A DNA stretch of 64,000 nucleotides from CAKZQX01 sp034436755 (GCA_034436755.1 DAOTVB010000216.1:9083-73082), one strand, 5' to 3'. Numbered from the stretch's first letter, positions 14,665 through 24,019 are shown. The notes: generated by a model from the sequence alone, not told the origin. Numbers and translations: made by a program.

Positions 14665-17617
14665 TTCAACTGACGACCGCAAACCAGTCGAGCGCTATGA
14701 TCCCGCCACCTTTGAGCAGAAGTGGCAGGATCGCTGGGAAGCCGACGAACTCTACAAGACGCTGCCCGCCGATGAGCGGCCCAAATTCTATGTGCTGGAT
14801 ATGTACCCCTACCCCAGCGGCGCGGGGCTGAGTGTCGGTCACTGTCGCAACTATGTGCCGTCGGATGTGCTGGCCCGCTACTACCGCATGCAGGGCTACA
14901 ATGTGCTGCACCCGATGGGCTGGGATGCTTTTGGGCTGCCCGCCGAGAATGCGGCAATTAAACTCAAAACCAACCCCGCGATCCTGATTCGTCGCTTTGC
15001 CGATAACTACAAGCGCCAGATGAAGCTGATCGGCACCAGCTACGATTGGAGCCGCGAGATTAACTCCAGTTCGCCGGACTATTACCAGTGGACGCAGTGG
15101 ATCTTCCTGCAGCTCTACCAGTCCTGGTATGATCCACGGGTTGATGCGGCTCGCCCAATCGCTGCGTTGGAGGAGGAGTTGGCACGCACTGGTACCACTA
15201 ACCTGCGTTTGCCGCTCTCCGAGATGCGCCTGAGCGCCGAGGAGTGGAGTAGCTTTACGCCGCAGCAGCGCCAGGAATTCCTGGGGCGCTTCCGGTTGGC
15301 CTACCGGGGCGAGGCCACGGTCAACTGGGATCCGGTGGACAAGACGGTGATTGCTAATGAAGAGGTGCAGCCGGATGGCACAGCCTGGCGCAGTGGCGCA
15401 ATGGTTGAGCGGAAGATCTTGAAGCAGTGGTTCTTCCGCATTACTGCCTATGCCGAGCGGCTGTCACACGATTTGGAGACGGTTGACTGGCCCTCGAAGA
15501 TTGTCGCTATGCAACACAACTGGATCGGGCGTAGCGAAGGTGCCGAGGTCATCTTCCGTACCGAGTATGGGCATGAGTTTGTTGTGTTTACGACGCGTCC
15601 GGATACGCTCTGGGGGGCGACCTTTATGGTGCTGTCGCCCGATCATCCGCTGGTCGCCTCCGTCACAACTGAGGAGCAGCGCGCGGCGGTCCAGAGCTAT
15701 GTTGCCGAAGCGCAGGCAAAAACCGATGCCGCCCGCACCGAGGAGAAAGAGAAGACCGGCGTCTTTACCGGCTCCTATGCGATTAACCCGGTCAACGGCG
15801 AGCGTATTCCGATCTGGATTGCCGACTATGTCTTGATGGGTTATGGTACCGGCGCGATTATGGCGGTGCCGGCGCATGACGAGCGCGACTTTGCGTTTGC
15901 GCTCAAGTTCGGTCTGCCGATCATCCCGGTGATCGCGCGGCCCGATGATCTGGCCCGCAGTCGGGTGGTAAACGGTACCTACCGCGAGGGTCTGCCGGAA
16001 ACGCTGCGTCAGCATGGCTACAGCTTTGAGATTGTGGATGGCGACCTGCTGGTGACACTGACCGGCGCGCAGGCGCAGGATTATGCCGGCCTGGTGCAAC
16101 CCTTCCTGACCAGTCACTGGACCGAGGTTGTCGGCTCGGGCTGGCTGGTGATCTTCCGTGAGGTTGTGCTGCCGTACAACTCCACCGATCATGCCGACCA
16201 GATTATGCGGCGCATCGGCGTACTGGAGCCGTCCGCTGCCAACCTGACTTATATGGGCTATCTGTCCACGGTACACTTCTATCGGGAGGTCATCTATCAC
16301 GATGAGCCGGGGACACCGATTAACTCCGGCCCCATCGACGGCCTGCCCGGCGAGGAGGCGATTAACCGCACGATCACCTGGCTGGAGACGCACGATCTGG
16401 GGCAGCGCCGCCGCAACTACCGGATGCGCGACTGGCTGATCAGCCGCCAGCGCTACTGGGGCACGCCGATCCCGATTATCCATACCGAGGATGGGCTGGA
16501 GGTGCCGGTCAAAGCCGCAGATCTGCCGCTGACCCTGCCCAATGTCGAGAGCTATGAGCCGACGGCCACTGGCGAGTCGCCCCTCGCATTGATCGACGAG
16601 TGGGTGAATGTGACGTTGCCTGATGGCCGCCAGGGACGGCGTGAGACCGACACGATGGGTACCTTTGCCTGCTCTTCCTGGTACTTCCTGCGGTTTGTCG
16701 ATCCGCGCAATGATCAGGTGCCGGCCGAGGGGCAGCAGTTGGACTACTGGCTGCCGGTCGATATGTATGTCGGGGGCGCTGAACATGCGGTGATGCATCT
16801 GCTCTATGCGCGCTTCTGGACCAAGGTGCTGCATGACCTGGGGGTGGTTTCGTTTGTGGAACCGTTCCAGCGTTTGCGCAACCAGGGGCTGATCCTGGCT
16901 CCCGATGGCCGCAAGATGAGCAAGTCCTACAACAATGTTATCACGCCCGACGATGTTGTGGCCGAGCAAGGCGCGGATGCGCTGCGCGGGTATGAGTGCT
17001 TTATCAGCGATTTTGAACTGGCGGTGCCCTGGAGCACCCAGGGTGTGCCTGGCGTCCGGCGCTGGCTGGATCGCGTCTGGCGCATTGTGCTGGCCCCCGA
17101 CGATGAGCGTGGTCAGCCGGCCGAGTTTAGCGAGCGCCAGATCCGCCGGATCGCGCATCAGACAATCCAGCGGGTTGAGCGTGATATCCTCGACTTCAAG
17201 TTCAATACCATGGTTGCCGCGCTGATGGAGTGTACCAATGCGCTCTTCCGGGCTCGCGATGCGGGTCTGGCGGGAACAGCGGCCTGGAATGAGGCTATCG
17301 ACATCCTGCTGCGGTTGATGGCTCCGGTTGCGCCGCATATTGCCGAAGAACTCTGGATGCGCATCGGCAATGCGTATAGCATCCACCAGCAGCCCTGGCC
17401 GGTCGCCGATGAGTCCCTGGCGGCAGAGGAAGAGATCGAACTGGTGATTCAGGTCAACGGCAAACTGCGTGACAAGGTCACGGTGCCGGTTGACGCCGAT
17501 GAGTCTACCCTGCGCGAGTTGGCCCTGAATAGCGAGCGCGTTCTGGATTTTGTAGGTAATAAAACGGTGCGTAAAGTCATCGTTGTGCCGGGTAAACTGG
17601 TGAATGTCGTTGTGTAG
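14657..17617 (+). CDS. leuS: Leucyl-tRNA synthetase
   Basis: A 986-aa class I synthetase charging tRNA-Leu. The HIGH-type motif is in YPYPSGAGLSVGHCRNY (about residues 51-65) and the KMSKS loop is GRKMSKSYNN at about residue 753. The CP1 editing domain includes TTRPDTLWGATFMVLSPDH and GTGAIMAVPAHDERD with the conserved aspartate. The zinc-type region GTFACSSWYFLRFVDPRN is present. It is over 100 residues longer than most bacterial LeuRS. Two likely insertions are visible: about residues 160-220 and about 430-560 (from ARPDDLARSRVVNGTYREG on). Start ATG has AAGGAG nine bases upstream. A hairpin follows the gene. Confidence 0.97.
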   Translation: MSDSTDDRKPVERYDPATFEQKWQDRWEADELYKTLPADERPKFYVLDMYPYPSGAGLSVGHCRNYVPSDVLARYYRMQGYNVLHPMGWDAFGLPAENAAIKLKTNPAILIRRFADNYKRQMKLIGTSYDWSREINSSSPDYYQWTQWIFLQLYQSWYDPRVDAARPIAALEEELARTGTTNLRLPLSEMRLSAEEWSSFTPQQRQEFLGRFRLAYRGEATVNWDPVDKTVIANEEVQPDGTAWRSGAMVERKILKQWFFRITAYAERLSHDLETVDWPSKIVAMQHNWIGRSEGAEVIFRTEYGHEFVVFTTRPDTLWGATFMVLSPDHPLVASVTTEEQRAAVQSYVAEAQAKTDAARTEEKEKTGVFTGSYAINPVNGERIPIWIADYVLMGYGTGAIMAVPAHDERDFAFALKFGLPIIPVIARPDDLARSRVVNGTYREGLPETLRQHGYSFEIVDGDLLVTLTGAQAQDYAGLVQPFLTSHWTEVVGSGWLVIFREVVLPYNSTDHADQIMRRIGVLEPSAANLTYMGYLSTVHFYREVIYHDEPGTPINSGPIDGLPGEEAINRTITWLETHDLGQRRRNYRMRDWLISRQRYWGTPIPIIHTEDGLEVPVKAADLPLTLPNVESYEPTATGESPLALIDEWVNVTLPDGRQGRRETDTMGTFACSSWYFLRFVDPRNDQVPAEGQQLDYWLPVDMYVGGAEHAVMHLLYARFWTKVLHDLGVVSFVEPFQRLRNQGLILAPDGRKMSKSYNNVITPDDVVAEQGADALRGYECFISDFELAVPWSTQGVPGVRRWLDRVWRIVLAPDDERGQPAEFSERQIRRIAHQTIQRVERDILDFKFNTMVAALMECTNALFRARDAGLAGTAAWNEAIDILLRLMAPVAPHIAEELWMRIGNAYSIHQQPWPVADESLAAEEEIELVIQVNGKLRDKVTVPVDADESTLRELALNSERVLDFVGNKTVRKVIVVPGKLVNVVV

Positions 17618-17621
17618 GTTT

Positions 17622-17688
17622 ATCCAGCGTGCCGCGTGAATACTGGTTATATATCCAGCTTCACATGGCACGCTGCTGGTTTTGTTGT
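17622..17688 (+). terminator. Hairpin after leuS, possible terminator
   Basis: CCAGCGTGCCGCGTGAA pairs with TTCACATGGCACGCTGCTGG across an 18-base loop, followed by TTTTGTTGT. It lies five bases after the leuS stop. It would also precede the small membrane gene at 17694. Confidence 0.55.
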
Positions 17689-17693
17689 AAGTC

Positions 17694-18089
17694 ATGCATT
17701 TACTCCGTAATCGTCTTGTGCGTGGATATGGTGTCCTATTGCTGGGTGTGCTGGCCCTGCTGCTCCGCCGCCTGGTTGCGTCCAGTCAACTGGATGCCGC
17801 CCCGCCGGCAATAGCTATTCGCTCGCTGGTCTGGCAATGTTATATGGAAGGTGCGCCGGTGGCGTGTAGCGAGCCGATTATCACCGGACTCATCTTCCTG
17901 CTGCTGGTACCGGCATTGGGCTGGAAAAGCCTGCCCGGGTTTCTGGTTGCGCTTGCGCTGCTTATTCCCCCGGCGGCCTTTTATTTTATGCTGACACCCT
18001 CCTGGGCGGCGCTGATTCTCCTGCTCCTCCCACCGCTGGCCTATCTCCTGCTGGACCGCTGGTTGCCCCCGGTGCTGGCCGCCGAGTAA
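17694..18089 (+). CDS. Small hypothetical membrane protein
   Basis: A 131-aa hydrophobic protein that I do not recognise. It has about four membrane segments (roughly residues 12-27, 62-78, 82-99 and 104-120). A hydrophilic loop carries two cysteines (WQCYMEGAPVACSEP), which would lie on the outside if the N-terminus is cytoplasmic. Codon use resembles its neighbours. The ribosome binding site is weak (GTAAG), and the start lies just after the leuS hairpin. A short gap separates it from the rpsB promoter. Confidence 0.55.
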   Translation: MHLLRNRLVRGYGVLLLGVLALLLRRLVASSQLDAAPPAIAIRSLVWQCYMEGAPVACSEPIITGLIFLLLVPALGWKSLPGFLVALALLIPPAAFYFMLTPSWAALILLLLPPLAYLLLDRWLPPVLAAE

Positions 18090-18119
18090 GCGCGGGGATG
18101 TGATAGCAAAGCGCAAAAT

Positions 18120-18181
18120 TTGCCCGCCGCACTGTTGTATGCTATACTATTCGTCGGCGTGTATTCCCCGCCAAATACACA
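18120..18181 (+). promoter_or_regulatory. rpsB operon promoter and leader hairpin
   Basis: TTGCCC (18120-18125), 17 bases, TATACT (18143-18148). Shortly downstream GTGTATT and AAATACAC (about 18159-18181) form a small hairpin at the 5' end of the predicted transcript. rpsB leaders in many bacteria bind S2 for autoregulation; this structure is a candidate only. Confidence 0.65.
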
Positions 18182-18292
18182 CATCCCCTGATTGTACCGC
18201 GTCCTGCCGATGTCGGTTATCGGTGCGTGTGCAGCGTGATGGGGGTGGAGGAGCAATCAATTTGCTACAAGAAAAAGGAGTTATTGCGACGT

Positions 18293-19048
18293 ATGACTCA
18301 AGCTGTACCAAAAGCACCCCGGATAGTTTCGGTTAAAGCCCTCCTGGAGGCGGGCTCGCACTTTGGGCACCAGACGAAGCGCTGGAATCCCAAGATGCGC
18401 CCGTTTATCTTCACGGCGCGGAATGGTATTCATATCATTGACCTGCAGAAGACCATCTCCGGGCTCACCAATGCCTATAACTTTGTGGCCGATACGGTTG
18501 CCAGTGGGCAAAAGATCCTCTTTGTGGGAACGAAAAAGCAGGCTCAGGAAGCAGTTGAAGAAGAGGCATCGCGGGCGAATCAGCTCTACATTACCCAGCG
18601 CTGGCTGGGTGGTACGCTGACCAATTTTGTCACCATCCGCCGGCGGTTGCGCCATCTGGCCGATCTGGAAGCGCAGCGTGACCGGGGCGATTTTGCGCGC
18701 CTGACGAAGGCGGAGGGCATGAAGCTGGAAGACCAGATTGGCAAACTGAATCGGGTCTTCGGGGGTCTTAAAACTATGGATCGCCTGCCCGGTGCCCTGT
18801 TTGTGATCGATCCGCACAAAGAAGAACTGGCTGTGCGTGAGGCGCGCAAGCTGGGCATACCAGTTGTGGCAATGGTCGATACAAACTGTGATCCGGATCT
18901 GATCGACTATATTATTCCCTGCAATGATGATGCCATTCGGGGTATCCGGTTGATGACCGGGAAAATTGCCGATGCGGCGATTGAAGGGGTCAACCGGCGC
19001 GAAGCGGCCCACGAGGATTATGCCGGTTCCGGGAACGGCCAGGGATAG
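18293..19048 (+). CDS. rpsB: 30S ribosomal protein S2
   Basis: A 251-aa S2, needed for mRNA binding at the 30S platform. It has the family N-terminus VKALLEAGSHFGHQTKRWNP, WLGGTLTNFVTIRRRL in the middle, and IPVVAMVDTNCDPDLIDYII near the C-terminal part. I choose ATG at 18293; AAAAAGGAG lies 12 bases upstream, a slightly long spacer, and a TTG at 18284 is in frame but too close to it. An in-frame ATG further upstream at 18239 would add a leader that does not look conserved. It starts the rpsB-tsf-pyrH-frr-uppS-cdsA cluster. Confidence 0.95.
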   Translation: MTQAVPKAPRIVSVKALLEAGSHFGHQTKRWNPKMRPFIFTARNGIHIIDLQKTISGLTNAYNFVADTVASGQKILFVGTKKQAQEAVEEEASRANQLYITQRWLGGTLTNFVTIRRRLRHLADLEAQRDRGDFARLTKAEGMKLEDQIGKLNRVFGGLKTMDRLPGALFVIDPHKEELAVREARKLGIPVVAMVDTNCDPDLIDYIIPCNDDAIRGIRLMTGKIADAAIEGVNRREAAHEDYAGSGNGQG

Positions 19049-19070
19049 TTGCAGCAGGTAAGTGCGTAGA

Positions 19071-19099
19071 GGCAACGGCGGCCAGATGGTCGCCGTTGC
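19071..19099 (+). other. Hairpin between rpsB and tsf
   Basis: GCAACGGCG and CGCCGTTGC flank a 10-base loop, with no U-run after it. It may act as an mRNA-stability or attenuation structure that separates S2 from EF-Ts levels. Confidence 0.5.
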
Positions 19100-19232
19100 G
19101 TACGGATGGCTGAAGACAGGTGTATGCCTGCGTTAATAGGGCGTGAGTGCGCCGGTGTATCCAGGGGTGATTGCGGCGTACGCATAAGAGATTATTTATG
19201 CAGCAGATTATAGTGATGATAGGAGAGCAATA

Positions 19233-19760
19233 GTGGCGGTGACAACCGAGATGGTCAAAGAACTGCGTGAGCGTACCGGCGCAGGTATCAAGGAATGTAA
19301 AGATACGCTCACGCAGACCGATGGGAATATGGATCAGGCCATCGCAATCCTGCGCGAGAAGGGACTGGCGCGGGCGGATAAGAAGCAGAGCCGGGTAGCC
19401 AACGAGGGGCGTGTGGCGATCTATGAGCATCCGGGCTCGAAGTTGGTGGCTATCGTTGAGGTGAACTGCGAAACCGACTTCGTTGCGCGTACCGAAGATT
19501 TTATCAGCCTCTCGCGTGAACTGGCGCTCCATGTTGCGGCGACCAATCCGCGCTATCTGACAGTTGAGGAAGTGCCGGCCGCCGAGATTGAGGAGAGTGG
19601 TACCTCTGCCGAGAAGTTCTACGAGGAGCATGTGTTGCTGGCCCAGCCCTTTGTGAAGAACCCTTCGGTGACGATCCAGGAGAAGATTAAGGAAGGGATC
19701 GCCAAACTGGGCGAGAATATCGTTGTGCGCCGCTTTGCGCGCTTTGAAGTTGGAAGCTAA
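19233..19760 (+). CDS. tsf: Elongation factor Ts, short form
   Basis: EF-Ts recycles EF-Tu by exchanging GDP for GTP. The UBA-like N-domain MVKELRERTGAGIKECKDTL and the core EVNCETDFVARTEDFISLSR are diagnostic. At 175 aa it is much shorter than E. coli EF-Ts (283 aa) and resembles the short form known from Thermus and other deep-branching lineages, with a single core subdomain. The start is GTG at 19233, with AGGAG eight bases upstream. It follows rpsB after 184 bases and precedes pyrH by 11 bases. Confidence 0.95.
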   Translation: MAVTTEMVKELRERTGAGIKECKDTLTQTDGNMDQAIAILREKGLARADKKQSRVANEGRVAIYEHPGSKLVAIVEVNCETDFVARTEDFISLSRELALHVAATNPRYLTVEEVPAAEIEESGTSAEKFYEEHVLLAQPFVKNPSVTIQEKIKEGIAKLGENIVVRRFARFEVGS

Positions 19761-19771
19761 CCGGCACCACT

Positions 19772-20500
19772 ATGGACAAACCAAAGTACGAGCGGGTGCT
19801 GATTAAACTGAGCGGCGAGTCACTGCACAGCGGGCAGAGTGAATGCCTTGACCCGGAGATGCTGGACTTTCTGGCACGGGAGATTCGGCAGGTTGTCCAG
19901 CATGGCATTGAGGTTGCCGTGGTCATTGGTGGTGGCAATATCTGGCGCGGTCACGAAGCGATTGACCGGGGGATGGATGCCGCGCAGTCCCACTACATGG
20001 GGATGCTGGCAACAATCATTAACGCGCTGGCGATGCAAGACTCGCTGGAACGTTGCGGTATCCATACCCGAGCCATGACGGCAATAAAAATGGATGAAGT
20101 GGCCGAACCCTACATCCGCCGGCGGGCAACGCGTCATCTCGAAAAGGGTCGCGTGATTATTCTGGCGGCCGGGACGGGCAATCCTTACTTTACTACCGAT
20201 TCGGCGGCAGCTCTGCGTGCGGCGGAGATCCATGCGGAGGTCATCCTGATGGCAAAGAATGGCGTCGATGGGGTGTATACCGCCGATCCCCGGCGTGATC
20301 CCACGGCAACCCGCTTTGATCATCTGACCTATATGGATGCCCTGAGGCGGGGGTTGACCGTGATGGATAGCACAGCGCTGACTTTCTGTATGGATAACAA
20401 CCTCCCAATTATTGTGTTTAATGCGCAGGAATCAGGTATCATTGAGCGCATTGTTATGGGTGAGCAGGTCGGCACGCTGGTGAGCAATCGAGGAGGATAA
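19772..20500 (+). CDS. pyrH: UMP kinase
   Basis: A 242-aa uridylate kinase of the amino-acid-kinase fold that phosphorylates UMP to UDP, usually as a hexamer. Family signatures are VLIKLSGESL at the N-terminus, AVVIGGGNIWRGHEAIDRGM for nucleotide binding, MAKNGVDGVYTADPRRDPTA, and TALTFCMDNNLPIIVFNAQE near the C-terminus. Its length and place between tsf and frr are standard. The ribosome binding site is weak, so it probably depends on coupling to tsf. Confidence 0.96.
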   Translation: MDKPKYERVLIKLSGESLHSGQSECLDPEMLDFLAREIRQVVQHGIEVAVVIGGGNIWRGHEAIDRGMDAAQSHYMGMLATIINALAMQDSLERCGIHTRAMTAIKMDEVAEPYIRRRATRHLEKGRVIILAAGTGNPYFTTDSAAALRAAEIHAEVILMAKNGVDGVYTADPRRDPTATRFDHLTYMDALRRGLTVMDSTALTFCMDNNLPIIVFNAQESGIIERIVMGEQVGTLVSNRGG

Positions 20501-20502
20501 TG

Positions 20503-21060
20503 ATGGAAAATGATGTACTGCGTGAAGCCGAAAGCCATATGAAAAAGGCGGTTGAGGTACTCAGGCATCAACTAAGCACAATTCGGACGGGACGGGCATC
20601 ACCCGGGCTGGTGGAGCATCTCCCGGTTGAGGCCTATGAAACCACAATGCCGTTGAACCAGCTTGCGGGGGTGAGTGTGCCCGAAGCGCGTCTGATTGTG
20701 ATCCAGCCGTATGATGCCAGCACTTTACGCCCGATTGAGAAGGCGATCCAACACTCGGACCTGGGGTTGAATCCTAACAACGATGGACGACTTATTCGCC
20801 TGAGCATACCGCCGCTCACCGAGGAGCGCCGCCGCGAACTGGTCAAACAGGTGCGCTCCCGTGTTGAAGAGGTCAAGGTGTCGCTACGCAACCATCGGCG
20901 TGACGCGATCAACGATCTGCGCCAGTTTGAGAGCGAGAAGCTGATCAGCGAAGATGATCTGCATCGCACCCAGGATAAGCTGCAGGAGTTGACCGACCGC
21001 TACAGCAAAGAGTTAGATCGGGTAGGTGCGGAAAAAGAGGCCGAGGTGATGGAAGTCTGA
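20503..21060 (+). CDS. frr: Ribosome recycling factor
   Basis: A 185-aa RRF, which with EF-G splits post-termination ribosomes. It shows LSTIRTGRASPGLVEHLPVE, VIQPYDASTLRPIEKAIQHS and DLGLNPNNDGRLIRLSIPPL TEERR, all highly conserved. Two ATGs are adjacent; the second, at 20503, has AGGAGG with a six-base spacer and is preferred, while the first (20500) overlaps the pyrH stop codon. It is in operon with pyrH. Confidence 0.97.
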   Translation: MENDVLREAESHMKKAVEVLRHQLSTIRTGRASPGLVEHLPVEAYETTMPLNQLAGVSVPEARLIVIQPYDASTLRPIEKAIQHSDLGLNPNNDGRLIRLSIPPLTEERRRELVKQVRSRVEEVKVSLRNHRRDAINDLRQFESEKLISEDDLHRTQDKLQELTDRYSKELDRVGAEKEAEVMEV

Positions 21061-21141
21061 CGGATTTCTGTCGAGGGATGCAGTTTCCCGGTTGCTGTAA
21101 CAAGAGTCTGGCAGGCATAAGTGACGACTGAGAGGACGGTA

Positions 21142-21861
21142 ATGACAGTGCAAGGCGCTTCCAGCGGTCAACGTATGCCACAACATGTTGCGATCATTAT
21201 GGATGGGAATGGTCGCTGGGCGCGTCAGCGGGGGTTGCCTCGTCTGGCCGGGCATCGTGCCGGTACTGAGAATATTCGGAGTATTGTCACTACCTGTGTT
21301 GATCTAAATGTGCCTTGTCTCACACTTTATGCGTTTTCTACGGAGAATTGGAGCCGCCCCTCCCGTGAAGTGCAGGGGTTGATGGCAATTCTGAGTGATT
21401 TTATTGACCGTGAGACGCGGTCACTGCATGAACAGGGCGTGCATTTGCGCCACCTGGGCAGTCTTGAGGGTATCAATGAGTATCTCAAGCGCAAGGTGCA
21501 GTATGCGATTGATCTGACGCGCGATAATACCCAGCTTACGCTGGCAATTGCATTTAACTACGGTGGGCGGGTGGATATTGTGAATGCTGTGCGGACGCTG
21601 GTAGCGCAAGGGTCGCCCCCCGATGCGATCACGGAACAGGCAATTTCGGCCAATCTCTCGACGGGTGGTCTGCCCGATCCGGATCTGGTGATCCGTACCA
21701 GCGGCGAGTGGCGTCTGTCGAACTTCTTGATCTGGCAGGCCGCCTACAGCGAGTATTGGTCAACCCCGGTGCTCTGGCCGGATTTTCGCCCCGAACATTT
21801 CCGCCAGGCGATTGATGAGTATGGCAGGCGTGAACGCCGCTTTGGCGGGCTCGGTGAGTAG
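21142..21861 (+). CDS. uppS: Isoprenyl (undecaprenyl) diphosphate synthase
   Basis: A 239-aa cis-prenyltransferase making the polyprenyl carrier lipid for cell-wall and glycan assembly. The catalytic MDGNGRWARQ has the essential aspartate at residue 21. LYAFSTENWSRP and DLVIRTSGEWRLSNFLIWQ with YSEYW complete the family pattern. ATG at 21142 has GAGAGGA upstream; an in-frame GTG at 21121 is possible but adds non-conserved residues. The polyprenyl phosphate product is also the likely sugar carrier for the GT39-like proteins of the window. The stop overlaps the cdsA start. Confidence 0.95.
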   Translation: MTVQGASSGQRMPQHVAIIMDGNGRWARQRGLPRLAGHRAGTENIRSIVTTCVDLNVPCLTLYAFSTENWSRPSREVQGLMAILSDFIDRETRSLHEQGVHLRHLGSLEGINEYLKRKVQYAIDLTRDNTQLTLAIAFNYGGRVDIVNAVRTLVAQGSPPDAITEQAISANLSTGGLPDPDLVIRTSGEWRLSNFLIWQAAYSEYWSTPVLWPDFRPEHFRQAIDEYGRRERRFGGLGE

Positions 21862-22726
21862 GAGCAGTTCTCTGGTCAAACGGGTTAGTAGCGCGCTGGT
21901 TCTCCTGGTCCTGCTGGTTGGGGTTGTCTACTGGGGAGTCTGGCCGGTTGTTTTGCTGACCGCCGGCGCTATCGTGGCTGCCCTGCTGGAGTATTCTAGT
22001 GCGCTGCGGCAGGCCGGGTTTCATCCGCGTCCGATGGTCGGGGTTGCGTCAGGGTTGTTGCTGTGTGGCGCGGCTGTGGGCCGGCCCTATGTTTCATTTG
22101 ACATAACTGGTCTGGCGCTGGCGTCGAGTGTGCTGCTGGCGTTGATCGCCGAGTTACCCCGGCATGATCGCCAGGGGAGCCTGCCCGGATGGGCGCTGAC
22201 ATTTGCCGGTGCCTGCTATATCAGTTGGTTGTTAAGCCACTATATTCTCCTCCGCTCTCTGGATATGCCACCGCTCCGTGCCGGCTGGCTGGCGGCTCTG
22301 CAAATCACTCCGGGTGCCGCCTGGGTCTACACCGTGTTTGCAATTACCTGGTTTCAGGATGCGGCCGCGCTGCTGGTGGGGCGGACCTGGGGGCGCCACC
22401 GAATGGCACCCTACTTGAGTCCCAAGAAGAGTTGGGAAGGGGCGGCCGGTGGCTTTGCTGCTTCGGTACTGGCGGCATTGCTGGCGGTGCCCCTGCTGGG
22501 TTTGCCTCTCGGGTATGCCGGTGCGGCCCTGCTGGGGGTGGTCGGCGGGATTGCCGGTCCCGTGGGTGATCTGGCGGAGTCGTTTATTAAACGCCAGATC
22601 GGGATAAAGGATGCCAGCAACATTATCCCCGGCCATGGCGGCGTGCTTGACCGGGCCGATAGTATGCTTTTCACCGCGCCGGTCCTCTACTACCTGGTCG
22701 TATTGTTGACAGTCCCTTTGCAATAA
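21854..22726 (+). CDS. cdsA: Phosphatidate cytidylyltransferase
   Basis: A 290-aa CDP-diacylglycerol synthase, the branch point of phospholipid synthesis in the cytoplasmic membrane. It has about seven to eight membrane helices. Near the C-terminus are the signature segments FQDAAALLVGRTWGRHRMAP, SPKKSWEGAAGG and GDLAESFIKRQIGIKDASN then IIPGHGGVLDRADS. I choose GTG at 21854 (GTGAGTAG overlap with the uppS stop), because the protein then begins VSRSSSLVKRVSSAL, a usual CdsA N-terminus. An in-frame ATG at 21812 is inside uppS. dxr, often next, is absent here. Confidence 0.94.
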   Translation: MSRSSSLVKRVSSALVLLVLLVGVVYWGVWPVVLLTAGAIVAALLEYSSALRQAGFHPRPMVGVASGLLLCGAAVGRPYVSFDITGLALASSVLLALIAELPRHDRQGSLPGWALTFAGACYISWLLSHYILLRSLDMPPLRAGWLAALQITPGAAWVYTVFAITWFQDAAALLVGRTWGRHRMAPYLSPKKSWEGAAGGFAASVLAALLAVPLLGLPLGYAGAALLGVVGGIAGPVGDLAESFIKRQIGIKDASNIIPGHGGVLDRADSMLFTAPVLYYLVVLLTVPLQ

Positions 22727-22750
22727 GGTACACTACCAACCGTATGAATG

Positions 22751-22785
22751 AAGGCGGGTGTGAACGCCCGCCTTTCTTTTATATT
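22751..22785 (+). terminator. Terminator of the rpsB-cdsA operon
   Basis: GGCGGG and CCCGCC, extended to GGCGGGtgtgaacGCCCGCC, are followed by TTTCTTTTATATTT. It is a clear intrinsic terminator 25 bases after cdsA. Confidence 0.88.
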
Positions 22786-22889
22786 TAGTGATCATTTGAC
22801 GATCATGGAATAGTCGAATGACCTGGAATATTCCTGCTGGTTTCAAGGTTGTTCCCGCTAACCAGATCAATACGTTGGAGTGATCTTCT

Positions 22890-24017
22890 ATGGAACAAAC
22901 GCTGATTACAATTGTTGCCTTTATCCTCATGCTTGGTGTGCTGGTATTCGTCCACGAGTTAGGACATTTTGTGGTCGCACGCTGGATGGGCATCCGGGTC
23001 GAGGAGTTTGGGATTGGGTATCCACCCCGTGCAGTTACGCTGTTTGAGCGCGATGGGGTCAAATATACGTTGAACTGGCTGCCGCTTGGTGGCTTTGTGC
23101 GTTTTGGCGGAGAAGATAATTCGCTCTATGGGACGGGGAGTTTGTCGGCGGCATCGCCCTGGCGTAAGATTCCGGTGATGGCGGCTGGTCCACTCATGAA
23201 TTTCTTCCTGGCTGTGGTGATCTTTGTGTTGTTGTTTGCTACGGTTGGTGTGCCCACGCCGACCGGGAATCAGTATATCAGCAATGTGATCGACGGTACT
23301 CCCGCCGCCGCCGCCGGGTTGCAGGCAGATGATGTCCTGATTAGCCTGGATGGGCAACCAGTGTATGAAGAGGGCGTGGTTGATGCTGAAGATCCCATCC
23401 GCCGTATTGCCGAGGCGAGCCGGGGTGAGGCGATCCCGGCCGTGGTCGAACGCAATGGTGAGCGGGTCGAGTTGATGGTGACGCCCGGCCCATGGGAAAC
23501 TGAAGATGGAACGCAGTTTGATTCCGGCCTGGGTATTCAGTATGGCCCGCAATTAGAAGATGTTTCCGTTAGCCCCCCGGAAGCGCTATTCGTCGGGTTT
23601 ACCTATACTGGTGAGATATTGGGGCGCATGCTGGGGGCGCTTTCTTCCCTGATTGGTGGGCTGTTTGGTCTGACCGACTCGCCGCAGGCAGCGGGTGGTG
23701 TGGCCGGCCCGGTGGGGATTGCGCGGGCAACTGGCGAGGTGATTGATCAGGGAGGTCTGCTGGCATTCTGGCGCTGGATGGCGGTGCTGAGCCTGATGCT
23801 GTTTGTCATGAATCTTCTGCCCATCCCGGCACTGGATGGGAGCCACATTATGTTCTCACTGGTCGAGTGGGTGCGTGGTGGTAAGAAGATCCCGCCCGAA
23901 AAGGAAGCTCTGGTCCATGCCATAGGGTTTGCTGCACTGATGGGATTGATGCTACTGGTCACGGTAAACGATGTGATCAATGCAATCCAGGGTAACTCAG
24001 TGCTGGGAGGCGGCTAA
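22890..24017 (+). CDS. rseP: RseP-type site-2 protease (M50)
   Basis: A 375-aa intramembrane zinc metalloprotease that cleaves membrane-embedded substrates such as anti-sigma factors or signal-peptide remnants. The zinc site HELGH is at residues 22-26 in the first helix, and the third ligand is in LPIPALDGSHIMF at about residue 316. A periplasmic-type PDZ domain (about residues 115-200, DGTPAAAAGLQADDVLISLD) lies between the second and third helices. It follows cdsA, as in many bacteria, but is separated by a terminator. ATG 22890 is preceded by TTGGAGTGATC. The Cas4-like gene starts two bases after its stop. Confidence 0.95.
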   Translation: MEQTLITIVAFILMLGVLVFVHELGHFVVARWMGIRVEEFGIGYPPRAVTLFERDGVKYTLNWLPLGGFVRFGGEDNSLYGTGSLSAASPWRKIPVMAAGPLMNFFLAVVIFVLLFATVGVPTPTGNQYISNVIDGTPAAAAGLQADDVLISLDGQPVYEEGVVDAEDPIRRIAEASRGEAIPAVVERNGERVELMVTPGPWETEDGTQFDSGLGIQYGPQLEDVSVSPPEALFVGFTYTGEILGRMLGALSSLIGGLFGLTDSPQAAGGVAGPVGIARATGEVIDQGGLLAFWRWMAVLSLMLFVMNLLPIPALDGSHIMFSLVEWVRGGKKIPPEKEALVHAIGFAALMGLMLLVTVNDVINAIQGNSVLGGG

Positions 24018-24019
24018 CG

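Noticed and set aside
15464..17695. 743-codon open frame on the minus strand
   Set aside because: It is fully antisense to leuS, whose domains are complete; the antisense translation has no recognisable domain and arises from GC-rich codon bias.
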